DNA from: Dicaeum eximium
Lineage: Eukaryota; Chordata; Aves; Passeriformes; Dicaeidae
Direction: 5' to 3'
DNA: 64,000 nucleotides
NCBI GenBank assembly: GCA_013396995.1
Contig: VWZP01006072.1
Location: forward strand, 205,493-269,492
Positions 1 through 14,622 of the stretch are shown one piece after another (the stretch's first letter is position 1; every line of letters begins with the position of its first letter). Position numbers and translations under genes: made by a program. The notes under the pieces are model-generated. The model searched no databases. It was not told the DNA's origin and saw nothing but the letters and a program-made list of their open reading frames with translations.

Positions 1-3000
1 TAGCTTATCTCTAAAATGCAAGAGCCCTGCCTCTAGCTCTCAAGCACTAGGGAAAACAACTGTAAAATCAGATAGATGTTTTACAGACATGAACACTGAA
101 AGCTCCTTAAAAGATGGGACAAATTAGTAGTGTCAGCTATTTTATGCTATTTCAGCTGTTAAAACATTAAATTGTTTGAACAAATATTCAAATATGCACA
201 TCTGTTTTGATTATTTGTGGAGTTTGCAAGAAGTAACAAATCTAAGGGCAGAAGATTTAATTTCCTAATAAATAAGAGAAAGTCCTGCTACTTTCAGATG
301 AGCTGTGGAAATCAAAGGGACAATTCCTCAAAGATTAAATCCTGTTTTGATATATCTTATTACCATGAAACATCACACTGATAATTCTGAAGACTTAAAT
401 TCTCTGTTTATTCAAAAGAAATGGAAGAGGTGTAGTATGCCAGCAGCAGTCCTCAATCATAAGTTGAAGTGTACAAAAAGAGAAGCCAGCTCATTTTCTG
501 CAGAGTATTAAGTCTCTGCTGTGTCAGGATTCACAACTGCTTGGAAACTCCCTTTTTTTTTTTTTTTTTGGTACAAAATGATTCTAGGTCTGTTCAGCAG
601 GAAAGCACCAGGACTTCCTTCCTCCCACTGAAAGACCACTCATAACAGCATCCAGCTACAGCTCCTCTGAAATGCAAGAAGACAATCCTTACAAAAACAC
701 TGTTCTCATTTCTGAGGGAAGAAAAAAATCTGCAGCCTCAGGATCAGCTGCTCAACATTTATAAAACTTTAGAGGAGCCTCTCTCATTGCTTGAGTCACA
801 CAGTGACAGACACACTCAAGCTGAGTGCCAACATTGCTCAATACACTTCAGAGATGGCAGAAGAAGGAAGACAACCCTGCTCTCTCAACAGGCTTCTGAA
901 TAAAGCAGAGGTACACCCTCACTGAAGATGTGTCAGACACATGCCATATGCAGAAGGAAACAGGGCCAGATGTAGCAAATATATGCTCCAATAAACATGG
1001 ATTTTCCAGGTAGCTTCCTTATATTAAGCTTTAAAACATAAATATCCTACAAATAAAGAGAGGCCTTGAAATAAAAACGATTCTTTCTTTCCAGAAAACA
1101 GTAGTCTCTAAGTACATTGCAGGGTAAAAAAATCAACATGTACAGTTTATGGTTAATTTTCAAACCTTAATTCTGCATTCCCTGAAATCCATGCTTGAAC
1201 ATTGACAATAAAGTAGCCTCTGCAGAAGAAAAATGAAGCAAAAATAATGGTTGCAAAACTGAAGAAAAATACCAGTAGTATTGCAACAGCCTGCTGCAGT
1301 CTGTAGCTTGGATTGCTAAGCAACCAGCACATCACGTAGAGCACGAAGTAGAGATTGCAGAGAAGATGACAGAATAAAAAAACATCCTACTTGCATGCTC
1401 CAATACCATCCTTGAAAATAAAGAAAACCATCTAACACAAGTATGGGACTTTCATCCCACAATTTAAAATGCATATAGTGAACAGAAAGATGAAGGGGGA
1501 AAATATGATCTACATTGAAATGAAAGGAAAAAAATTCCCATATTTCTTGTATGTGAGTTTTCAATAAATTTCTCAAAAAAAGACTTCCCTCTGATAAAAA
1601 GATAATCTACAGGAGTGCCAAGTTTTACTTTACAAGCCATTTAAACCACTGTAAATGTTTAAATTATTTGGCATACCTATTCTGCAAATCTCTTTCCAAA
1701 TTCAGATGTTAACAGCAAAGTGAAGTGACACACAAACCAGAAATTAAATCATGGCTCTACTGGACTTAGAAAGACACCAAAGTCAAGTAGCCCCATTTGA
1801 AAGACATTTTACATTCCAGAAATTTATTTAATTACTTATCCCAAGTGAGAAATAGAACTGACTTACTATTTTAAGAAATCACAGCCTATAGAATCATAAC
1901 TAGGTAAAGCATGCACATCACACAAAAACCTTCTGGCCCTTCAGGCTTGAAAAAATCTTTCAGATTTTATTCACTATTACACAACATAGGAAACTTGTAA
2001 TATACCTAAACTTCTAAATACTGTTTTCAAATCAGATGTGATTTTAAATATGGTAAACTAAAAGCCAATTTAAAAACTTAGTGATTTAGATGACTTATTA
2101 ATCTGTGCTTATACTAACATTTGTAATGTCACACTAAAAAGACCAACACCTGTCATTTAATAAGGAATCATCATTGCTAAGTTTCAATTTTAAAAAGGTT
2201 TTGCTGACTTTAAACTGTATTTATCTGTCATTTGAAGATGTGACTAAAAATCAACAAAAAATAACTATCAGACTATTTAAAATACTAAATATTAATGGAT
2301 TTAAGTCAATTTTTACAATGTAATGGCTTATGAATGAAGACAAAGCTTGTCCACCAGGCCATCAGCAATTACAATGCACTACAGGAGGCTAAATTACAGT
2401 GAATGGTGAAAGGAAGGGGTCACCTCCTAGTCAGAATTCATCAGTTGCTATTGTTCCTCATCCTCAGGCTGAGATAGAAATAGAAATTACCTCTCCTGAG
2501 GCAGGAAACTTAACCAAACAACCTGGCTGTTGCTTTAGCCAGCAAGGTATGGCTGCAAAGCCGCTCCTGGGGAAACAGCTCATCTTCAGTCCTGCTGAGA
2601 GTCTAAATGCACAAAGCTGGCACTTTGGAGATGATCAGGACCTGAGCAGGGAGCTACAGTTACTTGAGTTTTTCTGATGTCTCAGTCCAGCTGAACAGCC
2701 CAAACCTGAAGCACTGCTAAAGGGAATCAAGGGAAGTGCTAAAAGCACAGGATTTTCTCTATTTCTACCAAGGCAATCCAATCAGTTATCTTCCCAAGGT
2801 TCAGAGGACTGACCCTGACTAAGGACCTAAAAGTACTTATCAGTATCTACCCTGACAGAGGTTCAACCTGATTTATATGCTGCTAGAAAAAGTGGTGTCC
2901 TCTCAAATCCACAGTGCAGACACTGATTAAACACTGTACTTTGGAACAGCAAATCTTTATTTGAAGTGAAACAGAAGAGACTGTAAAAGAAAAGCAAGGT

Positions 3001-6000
3001 TTTGAGATGAACTTTTGATACTCACACTTTGGAATCCAGGCTAGGAAAGACCAAGTGCCTCTCAGCTGCTCTGTGTGCCCACATCATTCTGCAGACAGCA
3101 AGCCAAACAAACCAGGAGTGGGCTCACAAACCATTTCCTTTTTGTCAGATAAAGCCAGAGATATCAAAAAGACACCAGCAAATCCCTAGTATAGTGACAA
3201 ATCACCAGAGGAAGCTGGCTGGTAGGTTTTGTTTGCACTGGAGACATTTTCTCAAGGCCTAGCTCATATCAACAGCAAAAATTCCAGCAGACAAACTCAC
3301 TCAGTTCATTGCTTTCTTTGGTCATCTTACAGGAATTACGAGAATTATGAAGGACTATTCCAAGAGTAACCAGGAAACCCAGAGAAAAATTCAGCAACCA
3401 AAAAGAGACATTATATTGCAATTTTTATAAATTATTGTCAATTACAAAACAGTAATTTTCTGTATTCTGACAATTCAGTATTTGCTCTTGTAACCAAGAC
3501 TGTTAACCTTAGGCAACAAGCCAACCAAACAAATCTCAGCAAGCAGATGAAAAAATAGCAGTAATAACAACAATAACCATAATCTTCTGAAGCAAGACAA
3601 TGTTAGTGAAATATTTATCAGCTTCATTGATCATCTGCTAGAAATCTTTGGAGATTTTTTCCAGGCTTGTTTTTCCATTATAAGAGGACTAGAATATTTG
3701 AGTAAGGAAGTTAGTGTACTCTATCAATTACTTTAAAGATTTATCTCTTATTAGAGAAGAACATGTTACAGTTTTAACAGTAATTTGCTGCCCTCTTTTC
3801 TCCACTTCACATGCTATCTATAATCACACTGCAAACGGGTCCTGGTTTCTCCTGGTCCTCACAAAACCACCTCTAAGCAGAACAATAAAGACAAATCGTT
3901 TCTAAGCTCTTCCTAGCTAAGATGCACAGATATTTGACTTTGGCTGTTTTGTTCAAGTTCTATTTTTTTTGAAATTTGAATTCTTAAAGTCTTCTCTTGT
4001 AGTGTTGTGACTGTAATCAGTGCTATCTCCCAAGCTGAATTACTGTTGTTTAAGAGTCAACTTCATGTTACCGCTCCAGCCTTTGAGTTTCAACCTCCTC
4101 TACAAGTCATCTTTCAACACCACACCTCTGTTTCCTTCACACTGGAGAGTCACCACTTACTCAAAAAGACTCCCATATAATTTTCCTGATATAACTAAAA
4201 ACTTGAAGACACCTGCTAGCAAAAGATGCATAAAGAAAACTTACCCAGCTCTATTTCTTTCCTATAGGGTAAGCGCAGCATTAGACGGAAAAGTAAGATC
4301 TGTACTCAAGAGGTTGAAGCTTCAAAGGATTAACATATAGACTTTTAAGGTCTATATGATCTTGCTTTTTTTTCCCATCTGATACCAAACTGCAAGGCTG
4401 GGCTTTACAGAGAAGAACTGGGTCATGACAGTTCAGAGTTCACCAGTGCACAAATGTCCACAAACTGGGATCAAAGTTCATTCAACTCTGATCTGAGGTA
4501 TCTCCAACTATTACTAAAAGGCAAGAGCAGATTAAGAGCAGGGCTGGCAGCACATGTGACCAAAAATGACCTCAGGGAACGGCCTGCCTAAGTTAAGCAA
4601 CATTTTGGGAGCAGGAGAGGAAATGTAACCACGGCTTCCTGGGGTTTCGGACTGTGGAGGATCCACAATCCTCAAGGTCTGAGATCCTCAATCTCCTCTT
4701 GGCCATAATGGCCACTCTTGAGTCACAAATATCTAAATGTCTGAGCAAAAAAATTACATGTCTATAAATAACAGGTGAACTATACAGAAATAGAGCAGCA
4801 TGATAAGTAATTTAGGAAATCATCTTTTCCATTTCACAATATTAAGGAGATGGTTTACATCAGAATGAAGACATTAGCAATGTGGACAGTCTGGTCCTAA
4901 CTTAATAAAGCACTTATCTTTTATCAATGTATTTCCAAAGTCTTTTAATAGCAATTTCCTTGTGTTTGGCTTTTTTATTTTTACAAAAGAAAAAAAAAAA
5001 AACCAAACCAAAAACTTCAGTCACTGATACTGAGTTGGGAAGTTCTGCCCTCACTCCATGACAAGCAAGTTTCAATGTCTGTGCTCCATACCCATCCTCT
5101 AGACCAAGAGTACAATCCCTTCAGCCCAGTGTTGCCTCCTCTCACCACAGATGCCTTGGAAACTGAGATTATGTTCACATGACACTGAATGTATTGCAGA
5201 TGCAATGTCAGGGGGCTTTCAGGTCCAACTGAGGTGTTACAAGACAAATCCTGCTGGATCACAGAACTACAGAGACAACCAGCTCCTCTGAACAACTGCC
5301 CACTTTGTGGTGCAGCTGCTACAGCTACAGCACAGGAGGAATGGCTTCAAATAAACAGAATTACTGATGCAGAAAAGCTTCAGGAAAATGGGTGAAAAGC
5401 ACTTAAGGTTACAGAAATCACTCAGGATACATACATGAAAATTCTCTTTTAATGTGTTTGCCTACTAGTGTTTTTCAGAAGAGAGACTTTTGCTCTAACA
5501 TCAATTTTTGTCCTTCAACAAAATTTCTCAAAAATATGAGGTCATTTAACCTTTTACATCTTGAGTCTTAACTAACTTATTTCAGTATCACAATTGTCCA
5601 AACTACAGAGAAATGTTTGATTTTTACCTTAATTGCGTGATTGTTTTAAAGCTTACAGCATAACTTCTGTTAATTAGAAATTGTCCTAGAAATATCCGAT
5701 GTACTTCAACACAAAAAAGTGAAGACAATGAAATATTATGCATTTTCAGTTCTCCTAGTAATTCCTTTCAAAGATCTTTTCAAAGAGGAACAATAGATCC
5801 ATTGATAAGACCAACAGAACAACACATCCCACAAATAACACAATCAAACCCTTAGTGCTTAAGGCCAGAAGTAAAGACATAAGAAAAGAATATTGGCAAT
5901 GAGTATACATCAAAAGCTGCCTAATGAAGCAAATTAATCACCTTAATTACTGCATTACTGCCATCTCTGGATAACTTACTAGTGAAAAAGTCAGACGCTC

Positions 6001-9000
6001 CTTGTCACAACAGCAAAGACAACAGTTTTGAGTAAATGGCATTTAAAAGAAGATTGTGATGACAAATTTTTTAAAAAGTTTGTTTATGCACAATGGTTTT
6101 ATAGACTGTAACTATAGGGGCTGTGACTGGGATTTTAAAAAGTCCTCCCTGCAATTGAAAATGCTGCAGAGAAAAGAATAAAAAAGCATTAATTCAGAAC
6201 TGTACATCATTTTCTCACCATCTGTTCAAGTTTCTGGAACAAAACAAGATTTACTGTATGTCCAAGACAGCTTTTAATACTAGAAATGATACATACAATA
6301 AATGTACCACAAAGTGAGGACTGGTACTCTTTACTTCCTCTTTTCTCCCTTTTATTTCCCCATTATCATCTTGCTTATTTAAAATTAAGATATCATTTTT
6401 TGTATCCCCTGGGTCAACCATTTCTATACACAAAAAATGCAGGAGAACTTCCCCCAAGTTTTCAGCACCCATCTGTATTGGCAAGTTTATTTTCTGAGGA
6501 GCTCCCTGAATTCCAATAATCACTTACACTCAGAATATTTTTTTTAAATGTTTGAATGTAACTAAGTCCTTTTTTGTAACAAATGTTAGCACAACTTAAT
6601 CTACTCCAAGCTCTCTGAATCAGAAAACATCTTGAAAACAAACAAAACCATCCCACAAACTGCAGTTGATTGTGTACCTACAGTTACACAGAACAGAGAC
6701 AAGACTTTTGGAAAGACATCAGGAAATTAGGTAGGGCCTTCATGACCTCCAGAGGTAACTCAAGCAACCCCAGCCTTCCTGCAGTGAAGAATTTGACAAT
6801 TTTACTGTATTATGATAAATCAGTGCAAAAGAAGACAGAGCACAGTCACGTCACATTTGTTCCCATTCCCTTAGGGAATGAGCAATAAAATTACTGTTCA
6901 AGTGAAGGGACACGAGTGTTCCCTTCAGGAAAATGAACACACTGTAAGATGGTATTTTTGACTACAGTCATCAGCTGCAGAACTATTTGTGGTATCAGAT
7001 AACTGCAGTTTTCATTGATAGTGATAAAGAAGTGAATCTGTTTTCAAAACATATCAGGGAATGACAACTGAGGTTTCTACCTTGCTTTACAAAACGTCTT
7101 CCGCTTCTCTTTATAAACTGTTTAAAATCTGGATGTTATTTCTAACAGTCAGCCTCATTTCCTTGTGAATTGTATGCAAAATATACCTTCTGCTGCTATC
7201 AACTTACTGTGCATAAGAAAGGAACAATTACTCGTGTGAAAAAGCCCATTTAGCATTCGAGACAAAAATGCAAGACAGAGAGGTCTGTCTCCTACAGTCA
7301 ACAAACATTAATACTGCAATAAATTAAAGGATTATGCAATAAATACTTTTTAAAGTAACGTTCATTATTAGATTCCTTACAGCTTTTTGCTTCAGTTATG
7401 TCACTGGGATACAAATAACTCACGTATCACAATTATGAAGAGTTTTAAGCACAGCCAAGAACTGCAATCTTGCAACTTTGAGACACTTTGAGTAGACAAC
7501 AGTTGCCAGCATTTCAGACAAGTACATATACCAATATTTTTATTGAGTGCATGTATAAAAATTAACTGCATGGAGAGGGCCAAGGGGGAGGGGGGGAAGC
7601 CATGGTTTTCTCCCATGCATTTCACATCCCACAAAACCAGTAAGATCAAGACCCTTTACTCCCCAGTCACTGCACTTAAAAAAGAAAAAAATAAAGGAAG
7701 GACAGAATGCCACAGCTAAAACCTATTTTTCTAAGTCTCCCTCTCAGGGTGGGAAGGAGATGACCACTGATGAACCAGACAAACAAATATTTCACCCACT
7801 CAGGGAATCAGTTCAGTTCTACCGTCTCCCACTACCTCATGTGTAGTTGAGGAAATGAAAGCTGAATAAACAAGTCAGAAGCAACATTACAAGTGCTGCA
7901 TACAAGCAAGGACAGCTTTGCTAGTTTTGCTTATAAAAAGGAATCAGAATATTAGTTATATCCCAAAAAAACTCTGTCTTATTTGGTACATAGATTATTA
8001 GTTAACAAAATGAGCTGCCAAGGAATTTTGGCACAAATGCATGGGAATCATAAAATAAAGAGACATACCTGACAAGTTCCATAGCACTGGAAAAATTAAG
8101 TGTTCTTGAGCACTGAGAGCAAAGGGCAAAGATTTCCAGGCTTTGTAATGTGTGTGGCTTCTCTTACCATCACATCCCTTCCCTCCTAATATTCATCTTA
8201 AAAAAAAATTTAAAAAAAAAAAAACACAACAACAAAAACCAAAAAACTGTATTTTCACAGGATACATTTTGCCCAAGAGTCCACAATAGCAGGACTGGTT
8301 GTCAAGACGACCCCTTGCTCTCAATACAGTCTATTTCCTTAACATGTTTTCTGCACCCAAAATGATAATAAAAAACTTAAAAACTCCACCCAGTCAAAAT
8401 TTTTAAAAAGCACACATGTATACAGGCTATCTAATGCCAAGACAAGATCGATCCTCTTGCAATTATTTGATTTTTAAATTTAGAACCAGAAATAGACAAC
8501 TTAATAATTGTATTGTTCTCATTTTAAACCTCTAATCTTTTAAATAATTATTCTTTCCACATGCATCACACTGAAAAACAATTGTAGAGGTCTGAGGAAA
8601 GCCAGCACCTGCAGGAAAGAGTTCAATCTGGCAACTGCTGGTGTTGTTGAGTTACTCAACACATAAATCTCTTATTAAGTCCCACCTCTTTCCTGTAGCT
8701 CTAACGGTTGGAGTTTGAGAAAACAGAGCTCGTTTCATGCTGAACTCCCACCACCAGGCAGCTGAATCTCCTACATTGCTTAGGATACTGTTCGTGAGAG
8801 CAGACTTCACATGGAGTCATGCAACATCCTGTTCCGAGCCAAATGCTCCAGATGGGTTATGTTTCACTGCTGCCTCCCCCTCCCCAGCCCATTTCAGCTT
8901 GTTCTTTTTTCTTTGAAAGCATTTATCCCAAACTGATGCTGTAACAGCATGCTAAAACTGACCTTTTCAGAAAAATACAGACAAACTAAAACTTACTTCA

Positions 9001-10800
9001 AATCTAAATGTCTTTATTACAAAAAGAAAAAACCCTGCACCACGTACATTATCAAAATATTTCCATTAGTTAACCAACTAGCAAAATTATGCATATAAGA
9101 AAATAAATTACTTGATGCAGCTCTATACTGCAGGAAAATCTGCCTTGTTTCTAAAGTTTACTAATCATTTAAAAGCTTAACATTGTCACGCACGTTACTA
9201 ATCTAATGGAAGCTCTCATCAACATAAGGAAAAAACTGTCTAGTCTGCTGATCACTCTGAATGCTGGCAATGTCTCAAACATCTGCTAAAGGTCAGATTT
9301 CCACTGCATGGAACCAATCAATGAAGCTACACAACAGTCCCAGCGCCATTGGAAGTGCCAAACAAAGACCACTGTTTTACATAAGCAAAGAAACTCAGCC
9401 TGAAATCTTCCAAAACACTACCAGCAAAGTCTTTGCTCCCTTCGCCACGGAGTGCTTGTCTACCTGGCAGTGGCTGCTAAGATTTATTCTAGTTTTGCTT
9501 TTTAGGGCAGAACAGAATTACTTAATGCCAGCCCTTTTTTCCACATAGTTAAATAGCAGGCAGCTGAGACCACATACAGAGAAACATTATGGAGGAAAAA
9601 AAAGGGGGCTTTACTTAAATGTTAATCAACATAAAAACAAAGTTTCAGAAAACTGAACATTGACATAATTGGTGCCTTTGTTTCAACTCAGTGACTTCAA
9701 TAACACGCCCCCCCCCCAAGTTCTAGAAAACAGATCTCAAAGTTAAAAAACAGTCTGAAATCATAAAGTTCTGCCCTAAAATCCTTACTAAGCAACCTCA
9801 GAAATATAACCAAATATCCTAACAGATTAGGGAATTGTTGGCTCCTGCTAAAAACAACATGCTCTTTATTTCAACAGCTTATCACATGTCATAAAACCAG
9901 TGCTTCAGCAAGAGTCCACACAGAAGAAATAAGTGATCAATTCCAACACTGTGAAAAGCTGAGCTTGTTCTATTTTTACATATAAAACATGATTTTTATA
10001 TATGGAAAATCTGACACTGAGTTAGAAGTAAGGCCTTCTGCACACAGAAGAGAAGGGCCAGTAACAAAACAATCTGACAGAAATCAGGGCATTATTTTAT
10101 GTTAATTATGTGTCTCTAAGTGATCTTCAAACTACAGGTATGATAAAACTTGGTATTATTCAAGAGACAAAATTGAAATTATTAAAACTGAATTTAAATA
10201 CATCTCTCAAAAGACTCTCTGTTAGCTGGTTTGGTTTATTTTTATTATTGCCTTATTAAAGTGAGCAGCAATAGGACATGGGAATATTTCAAGGAGACAT
10301 TTATTTCTCTGTATTACTTCCACTCATTCTTTGAAAAATGCACTGAGCTTCTTTGAGCAACCTTTTTTCCCGATCGTTTCCTGTCTGATCTAGCTGTTAG
10401 TGTCAGGCCTGATCCCATTTTTGTGGGACACTTAGGGGTACTGAGGCCTATCAGTATCCAGCTGTCTCATAACTCTCAACCATTCAACCAATACTCCATT
10501 CAAGAGAAGCCAAGAAAATGAACAAACATCTGCATCAGATACTTCAGGGAAGAGCACAAGGACCAACAGGTTTCTGTCATGCTCCGTGTTTCTTTCAGCA
10601 GGTCTGCACAAGTCCTCTTTATAAAGGGATTTCTTCAAATTCTATTTAGAAGCAGCGTTATTGCCCATAAGGAAAGATGCAGCAATACACATACCAATGG
10701 CAAATCTTTGCAAGGATCAGATCAATGACAGCTTTCAGAATTTGGATGCTTTTATATATAAGTATTAGCAACTGCATTGATATAACTCAGGGCGACAACA
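1..10800 (-). other. JMJD1C: JMJD1C intron 1, distal part
   Basis: AT-rich, CpG-poor non-coding DNA, inferred to be JMJD1C first intron because the gene runs leftward from 45926 and no second exon was seen. Contents: a 17-base T run at 553-569, an A run at 4990-5002, a 9-bp hairpin at 4334-4358, two small hairpins at 6864-6926, an A-rich stretch at 8200-8246 and a 10-base C run at 9708-9717. A G-rich patch at 7577-7596 has only three separated G runs. All open frames are short and none resembles a known protein. I see no exon, RNA gene or recognisable transposon here. Confidence 0.6.
553..569. repeat. Poly-T tract
   Basis: Seventeen consecutive T on the plus strand, a lone homopolymer with no recognisable element beside it. 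Confidence 0.9.
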
Positions 10801-10862
10801 CTTGAGTATAGATTTTATTTTAAAAAATATTCGATTTTATTTTTTAAAATATTGTACTCAAG
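10801..10862. repeat. 62-bp AT-rich palindrome (imperfect inverted repeat)
   Basis: The outer arms CTTGAGTA (10801-10808) and TACTCAAG (10855-10862) are perfect reverse complements. Inside them, a second pair of 14-base AT-only arms (10816-10829 and 10838-10851) flanks an 8-base loop. The two stems are joined by an asymmetric internal loop of 7 and 3 bases. No flanking target-site duplication is obvious. It could be a cruciform-prone AT palindrome, a tiny non-autonomous transposon remnant or a hairpin made by replication template switching. Confidence 0.75.
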
Positions 10863-13800
10863 AAGCAGCCTGGCCAGATGGGAACATAGAACATATACAT
10901 ACAGGAACCCAAAGTGCTTACATTAGTTCACATCTCCACACAAGTGTGTGTGGAAGAATACTGGTCTGGAATGCCTATTACTTACACTTCTACAGAAGGC
11001 AGGACAGAGCATGCTTAACTCTCACTTCTGAAATTGAACTGTATTAGTAACAGTTAGCAGAATTTATTTTTGGGAAAGGTACTGAAGAGGGTTAATTTGT
11101 CCAGCTTTCCAGAACACTCATATCCACCTCTACCCCAGAGGGTGCCAGTTTCCAGGGGCTTTCTGATGACACAGTATTACCCCACAAAGCAGTAAATTAA
11201 GTGCCTGTAATGCCTGATAAACAAACTGCACATGCAGAGTGCACCTACACTACCTTTACTGATTGAGTGTACAGCCTGGACATTATCCAACAAAGGAGGA
11301 AGAGGGATGTTAGAGGAGAGCTAGAGGATCTGTAAAGACCAGTTTTATGAGTGCAGGCCAACTGCCAAAGCATTTACTTTGAACTCAGTGTTACCGTGGC
11401 TACGACAGCTTAAATCCAGCTCAAGTACATCTGCTCTGCACTGCAGCGCACACAGAGACTTGTCAGCCTGCTCTGCTTCACTCTGATGTGACTCACTCAC
11501 GCTGCTTCTTGAGAATCCACTGAGAAGCAAATTATTCCAGTAGTCAGAAACAACCCTCAGTGACACACCTAAGTCACAATGTAACCTTGGAGCTCAATTA
11601 AGTTAAGAGAAAAGAAGGGGAAAAACGCTGCTTAAATGCTGCTTCCACAAGAGCTGTGTAGTGAATGACTAACCCAAGGAAAGCTCAAGTAGGTCATCCA
11701 CTATCCTGGCTTCAAATAGTGGGGAAGGAGTTCAGTACTTAAATCTAAGATTTAAAGCTTCTGGTCATGCATAACTATGGCTATGCCCTACAGAATTACA
11801 GCACTTATTCATTCTGTACTGGATTTTTAAAAAACAATTTGCAGAAGTTCACTAGTTCAAAAGATGTGGAAAGTTCTTAAAATATGTGCTACCAGAATTG
11901 CTCCCCAAATCATTTCCATGCATGTATATTTAAGATTAGTATGTTACAGTTTATTAAGTGAAATAGAGAAAACTTTAAATTTAGCAGTAATTTTCTCCCA
12001 TGGCTCTTAAGAGAATGAAGAATAATGCTCTCCAGAGAACCTTTTAAAACAACTGCCCTTTTTCCACAACAGCTGCCATTTACTTACACTCTCAGAAGGA
12101 TGCATGCCATAGGCTGCCTCTCAGCAAAGAATAACTTACTTGGCTTTCATCCTTTCTCAAAGTCATCATCTATATCCCTACTGATGGGAAGCCACTCTCT
12201 CCCCTGGGGGCAATTGGCTTCATTCCCAGTAGCAAAAGAAGAAGGCAAGTAGTGACCACCTTTGTTCAGGCAGTTGTGACCAGTCAGACTGAAAAATGAG
12301 AAATTGCAGGCACTTTTAGGATCCTTTTACTAAAAATTAATCTCAGTCCTAAACATCCTCAGAGTGCTGCATCTGAATTTGTCAACAAGATGGACACACA
12401 GAAAGGGGAAACATATGTATTTGAAGTAAGGGAGGGGAGGGGGCGAAATAAGGAAGAGAAAATTCAAGAGTTCATAAAGCATCAAGAATGAAAACAAACT
12501 GCAGGTTCTGTTGCCCTGAGTGAGGCAAAGCAGCTGTAAATCTGTCTGAATCGGCTCTGCATTCTCCAGTTGCTTTGTAGCTCCAGAATGCATAAAACAG
12601 CTATCACACGCCAGTCAATCTGACCCTCTGACTGTTCTGTCTACTTTATTTAACACAGATTCGCTCTTTAAAGATTTTGTTTTGTATGAACACAGGATAA
12701 GAACGCTGCCTACATGAAGTGTGAAAGATGGGTCAAAGGAAAGAAATTGCCAGAAGAGAACTACATAAAGACTGAAGTCAAGTCACTGATTTAGAATCAA
12801 AGGGAGCATTTTACTGGGGGAAGACTGTGGAACACTGGGGGCTGGGGAAACACTGACACGTGGACAAAACGACAAAGACTTACAGAACAGCCTTCAGACG
12901 TTTAAAATATCATTAATTGTGCTTACCATAATTAACTGCACAGACACAGAAACGCAGACTTTAAGAACAGACACAGGCAATTCCACTTTTCTCAAAATTT
13001 CTGTTAAAAATTGCTATGCAATTGTCTATTAAAATGCTACTAGGAAGTTTATGGTTTTAGTATTCCAGTTGTTTGTGTGATGATTAAATTCTACCCCCAT
13101 CCTAAAAAACCAATGAAACTCTTTGCCTTAACGTAGTAGTCCTTAAGATTTCACTGCAATGCATAGAAATACAAAGTGTGGCAAGGTAGTATTATTCTCC
13201 TTAGTTGACAGAGTATTACCATTTCCTGACATTCTAGTGGTACATTTTGTAGTCTTTAATTGCATTCATATTGTTTTATATTCTTTGTTATTCCAGTGCA
13301 AAATGAAATTAAAGCTAAAGATTGATACACTATACTCTTAACTAGAGCTGTCAAGATGTTTTAATCTCAGATGCCTGCAGGACTTCTGCACTTTGGTTTC
13401 ATACCTTCTTGACAATTTTGAGAAGTGTACTAGGCAGCCAGCTAATTTAATGGGTTTTATTTCGTTAAATATTCTTGCATGTAGCACTTGTGATACTCCC
13501 TCCTCTCCTCACTTGCAAGGAAGTGAATACTCAGTTCTAAGAAAGCTTAATTGAAGTATCAAAATGAAATCAATTTAGAAAGCATAACTACACTCTGATC
13601 TGTGAGCACACAAACACTTAGATTCCTAGTTAAACTGTCAAAGGCAGTAGTCTGTAAAGTTAATCAAGCATGTCATATAAAGTAACAATTAGACCAATTT
13701 ACTCCTTCAGAAGACAAAAGAGCAGAAGAGGAAAGAAAAAAGAAACAGAAACCAAAGTCCCCAAACTACCAAGGAAACTAAGAGGAAGTCCATACTGCAT

Positions 13801-14622
13801 GTCCAGCAGCTGGGCAGAATCCAGAAAGCAGAACACATGCTTGTAACACGAACACCAACAGATAAAGCCAAACTGCCATCATACACATGGTGCCTCTTAT
13901 TTCACTGGAGATAAAATGGGATTAGTGTAACATCAATCTGCTTACACAGATCAGGAAATTAAATTATCACTCAGTATGGTTTACACAGTGCAAACAATAT
14001 TTTTACAACAGATGCACAAATGCAATAAATCCATGTTTATTGCAAGGAAAAAGTTTCACCATACCCAAGCTTGCAAATGCCAGATCTCATCACTGCTCTG
14101 GCATCATTATGTGACCAGTAATTCACAGACTCTGCAGGGCCAATTAATTATACAAGTGAGAAGTTAACCAACATCCAAGAGGTTCACCACAGCTGACATA
14201 CACTCTAGCTATGACTATGGTATAACCTAAAAACATTAACATCTTTAACAACATTTTTTGAAGGAGTATAAATTATGCTTAATACACCCAATTATACTCC
14301 CAACCTATTAGTGATCAACTCCAAGAATTAGAGATCTACCCTCTGCGACCCAATGGCTAAAGGATCTTAGAGGTCTCTTACCCAGACTCTCACAGACTAA
14401 AAGAGCAAACTTTGAGATGGCAACAGCTACTTACTTGTACAGCTGCATTGGTTTTTCCACTTGAGTGCTTCATCCTCAGAAAACAAAGGGGAAGCACTCA
14501 AACAGCCCCAAGATACCCTGTTTGTATCTCTTTTCAATTCTCTGCTGTTCATCCTGTATGTGTGCAGTACCTCAACATTTCTGGTATGGTGACAATTCCC
14601 TTCCTCTAGAAATGCAAGCATA
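10863..14622 (-). other. JMJD1C: JMJD1C intron 1, featureless segment
   Basis: Non-coding DNA with no gene, exon or clear transposon that I can support. A G-rich patch at 12430-12443 has three guanine runs, one short of the quadruplex pattern. The short open frames are at chance level. Confidence 0.55.

Noticed and set aside
7577..7596. G-rich patch considered as a quadruplex
   Set aside because: It has only three separate G runs, and a fourth is available only by splitting a 7-base run.
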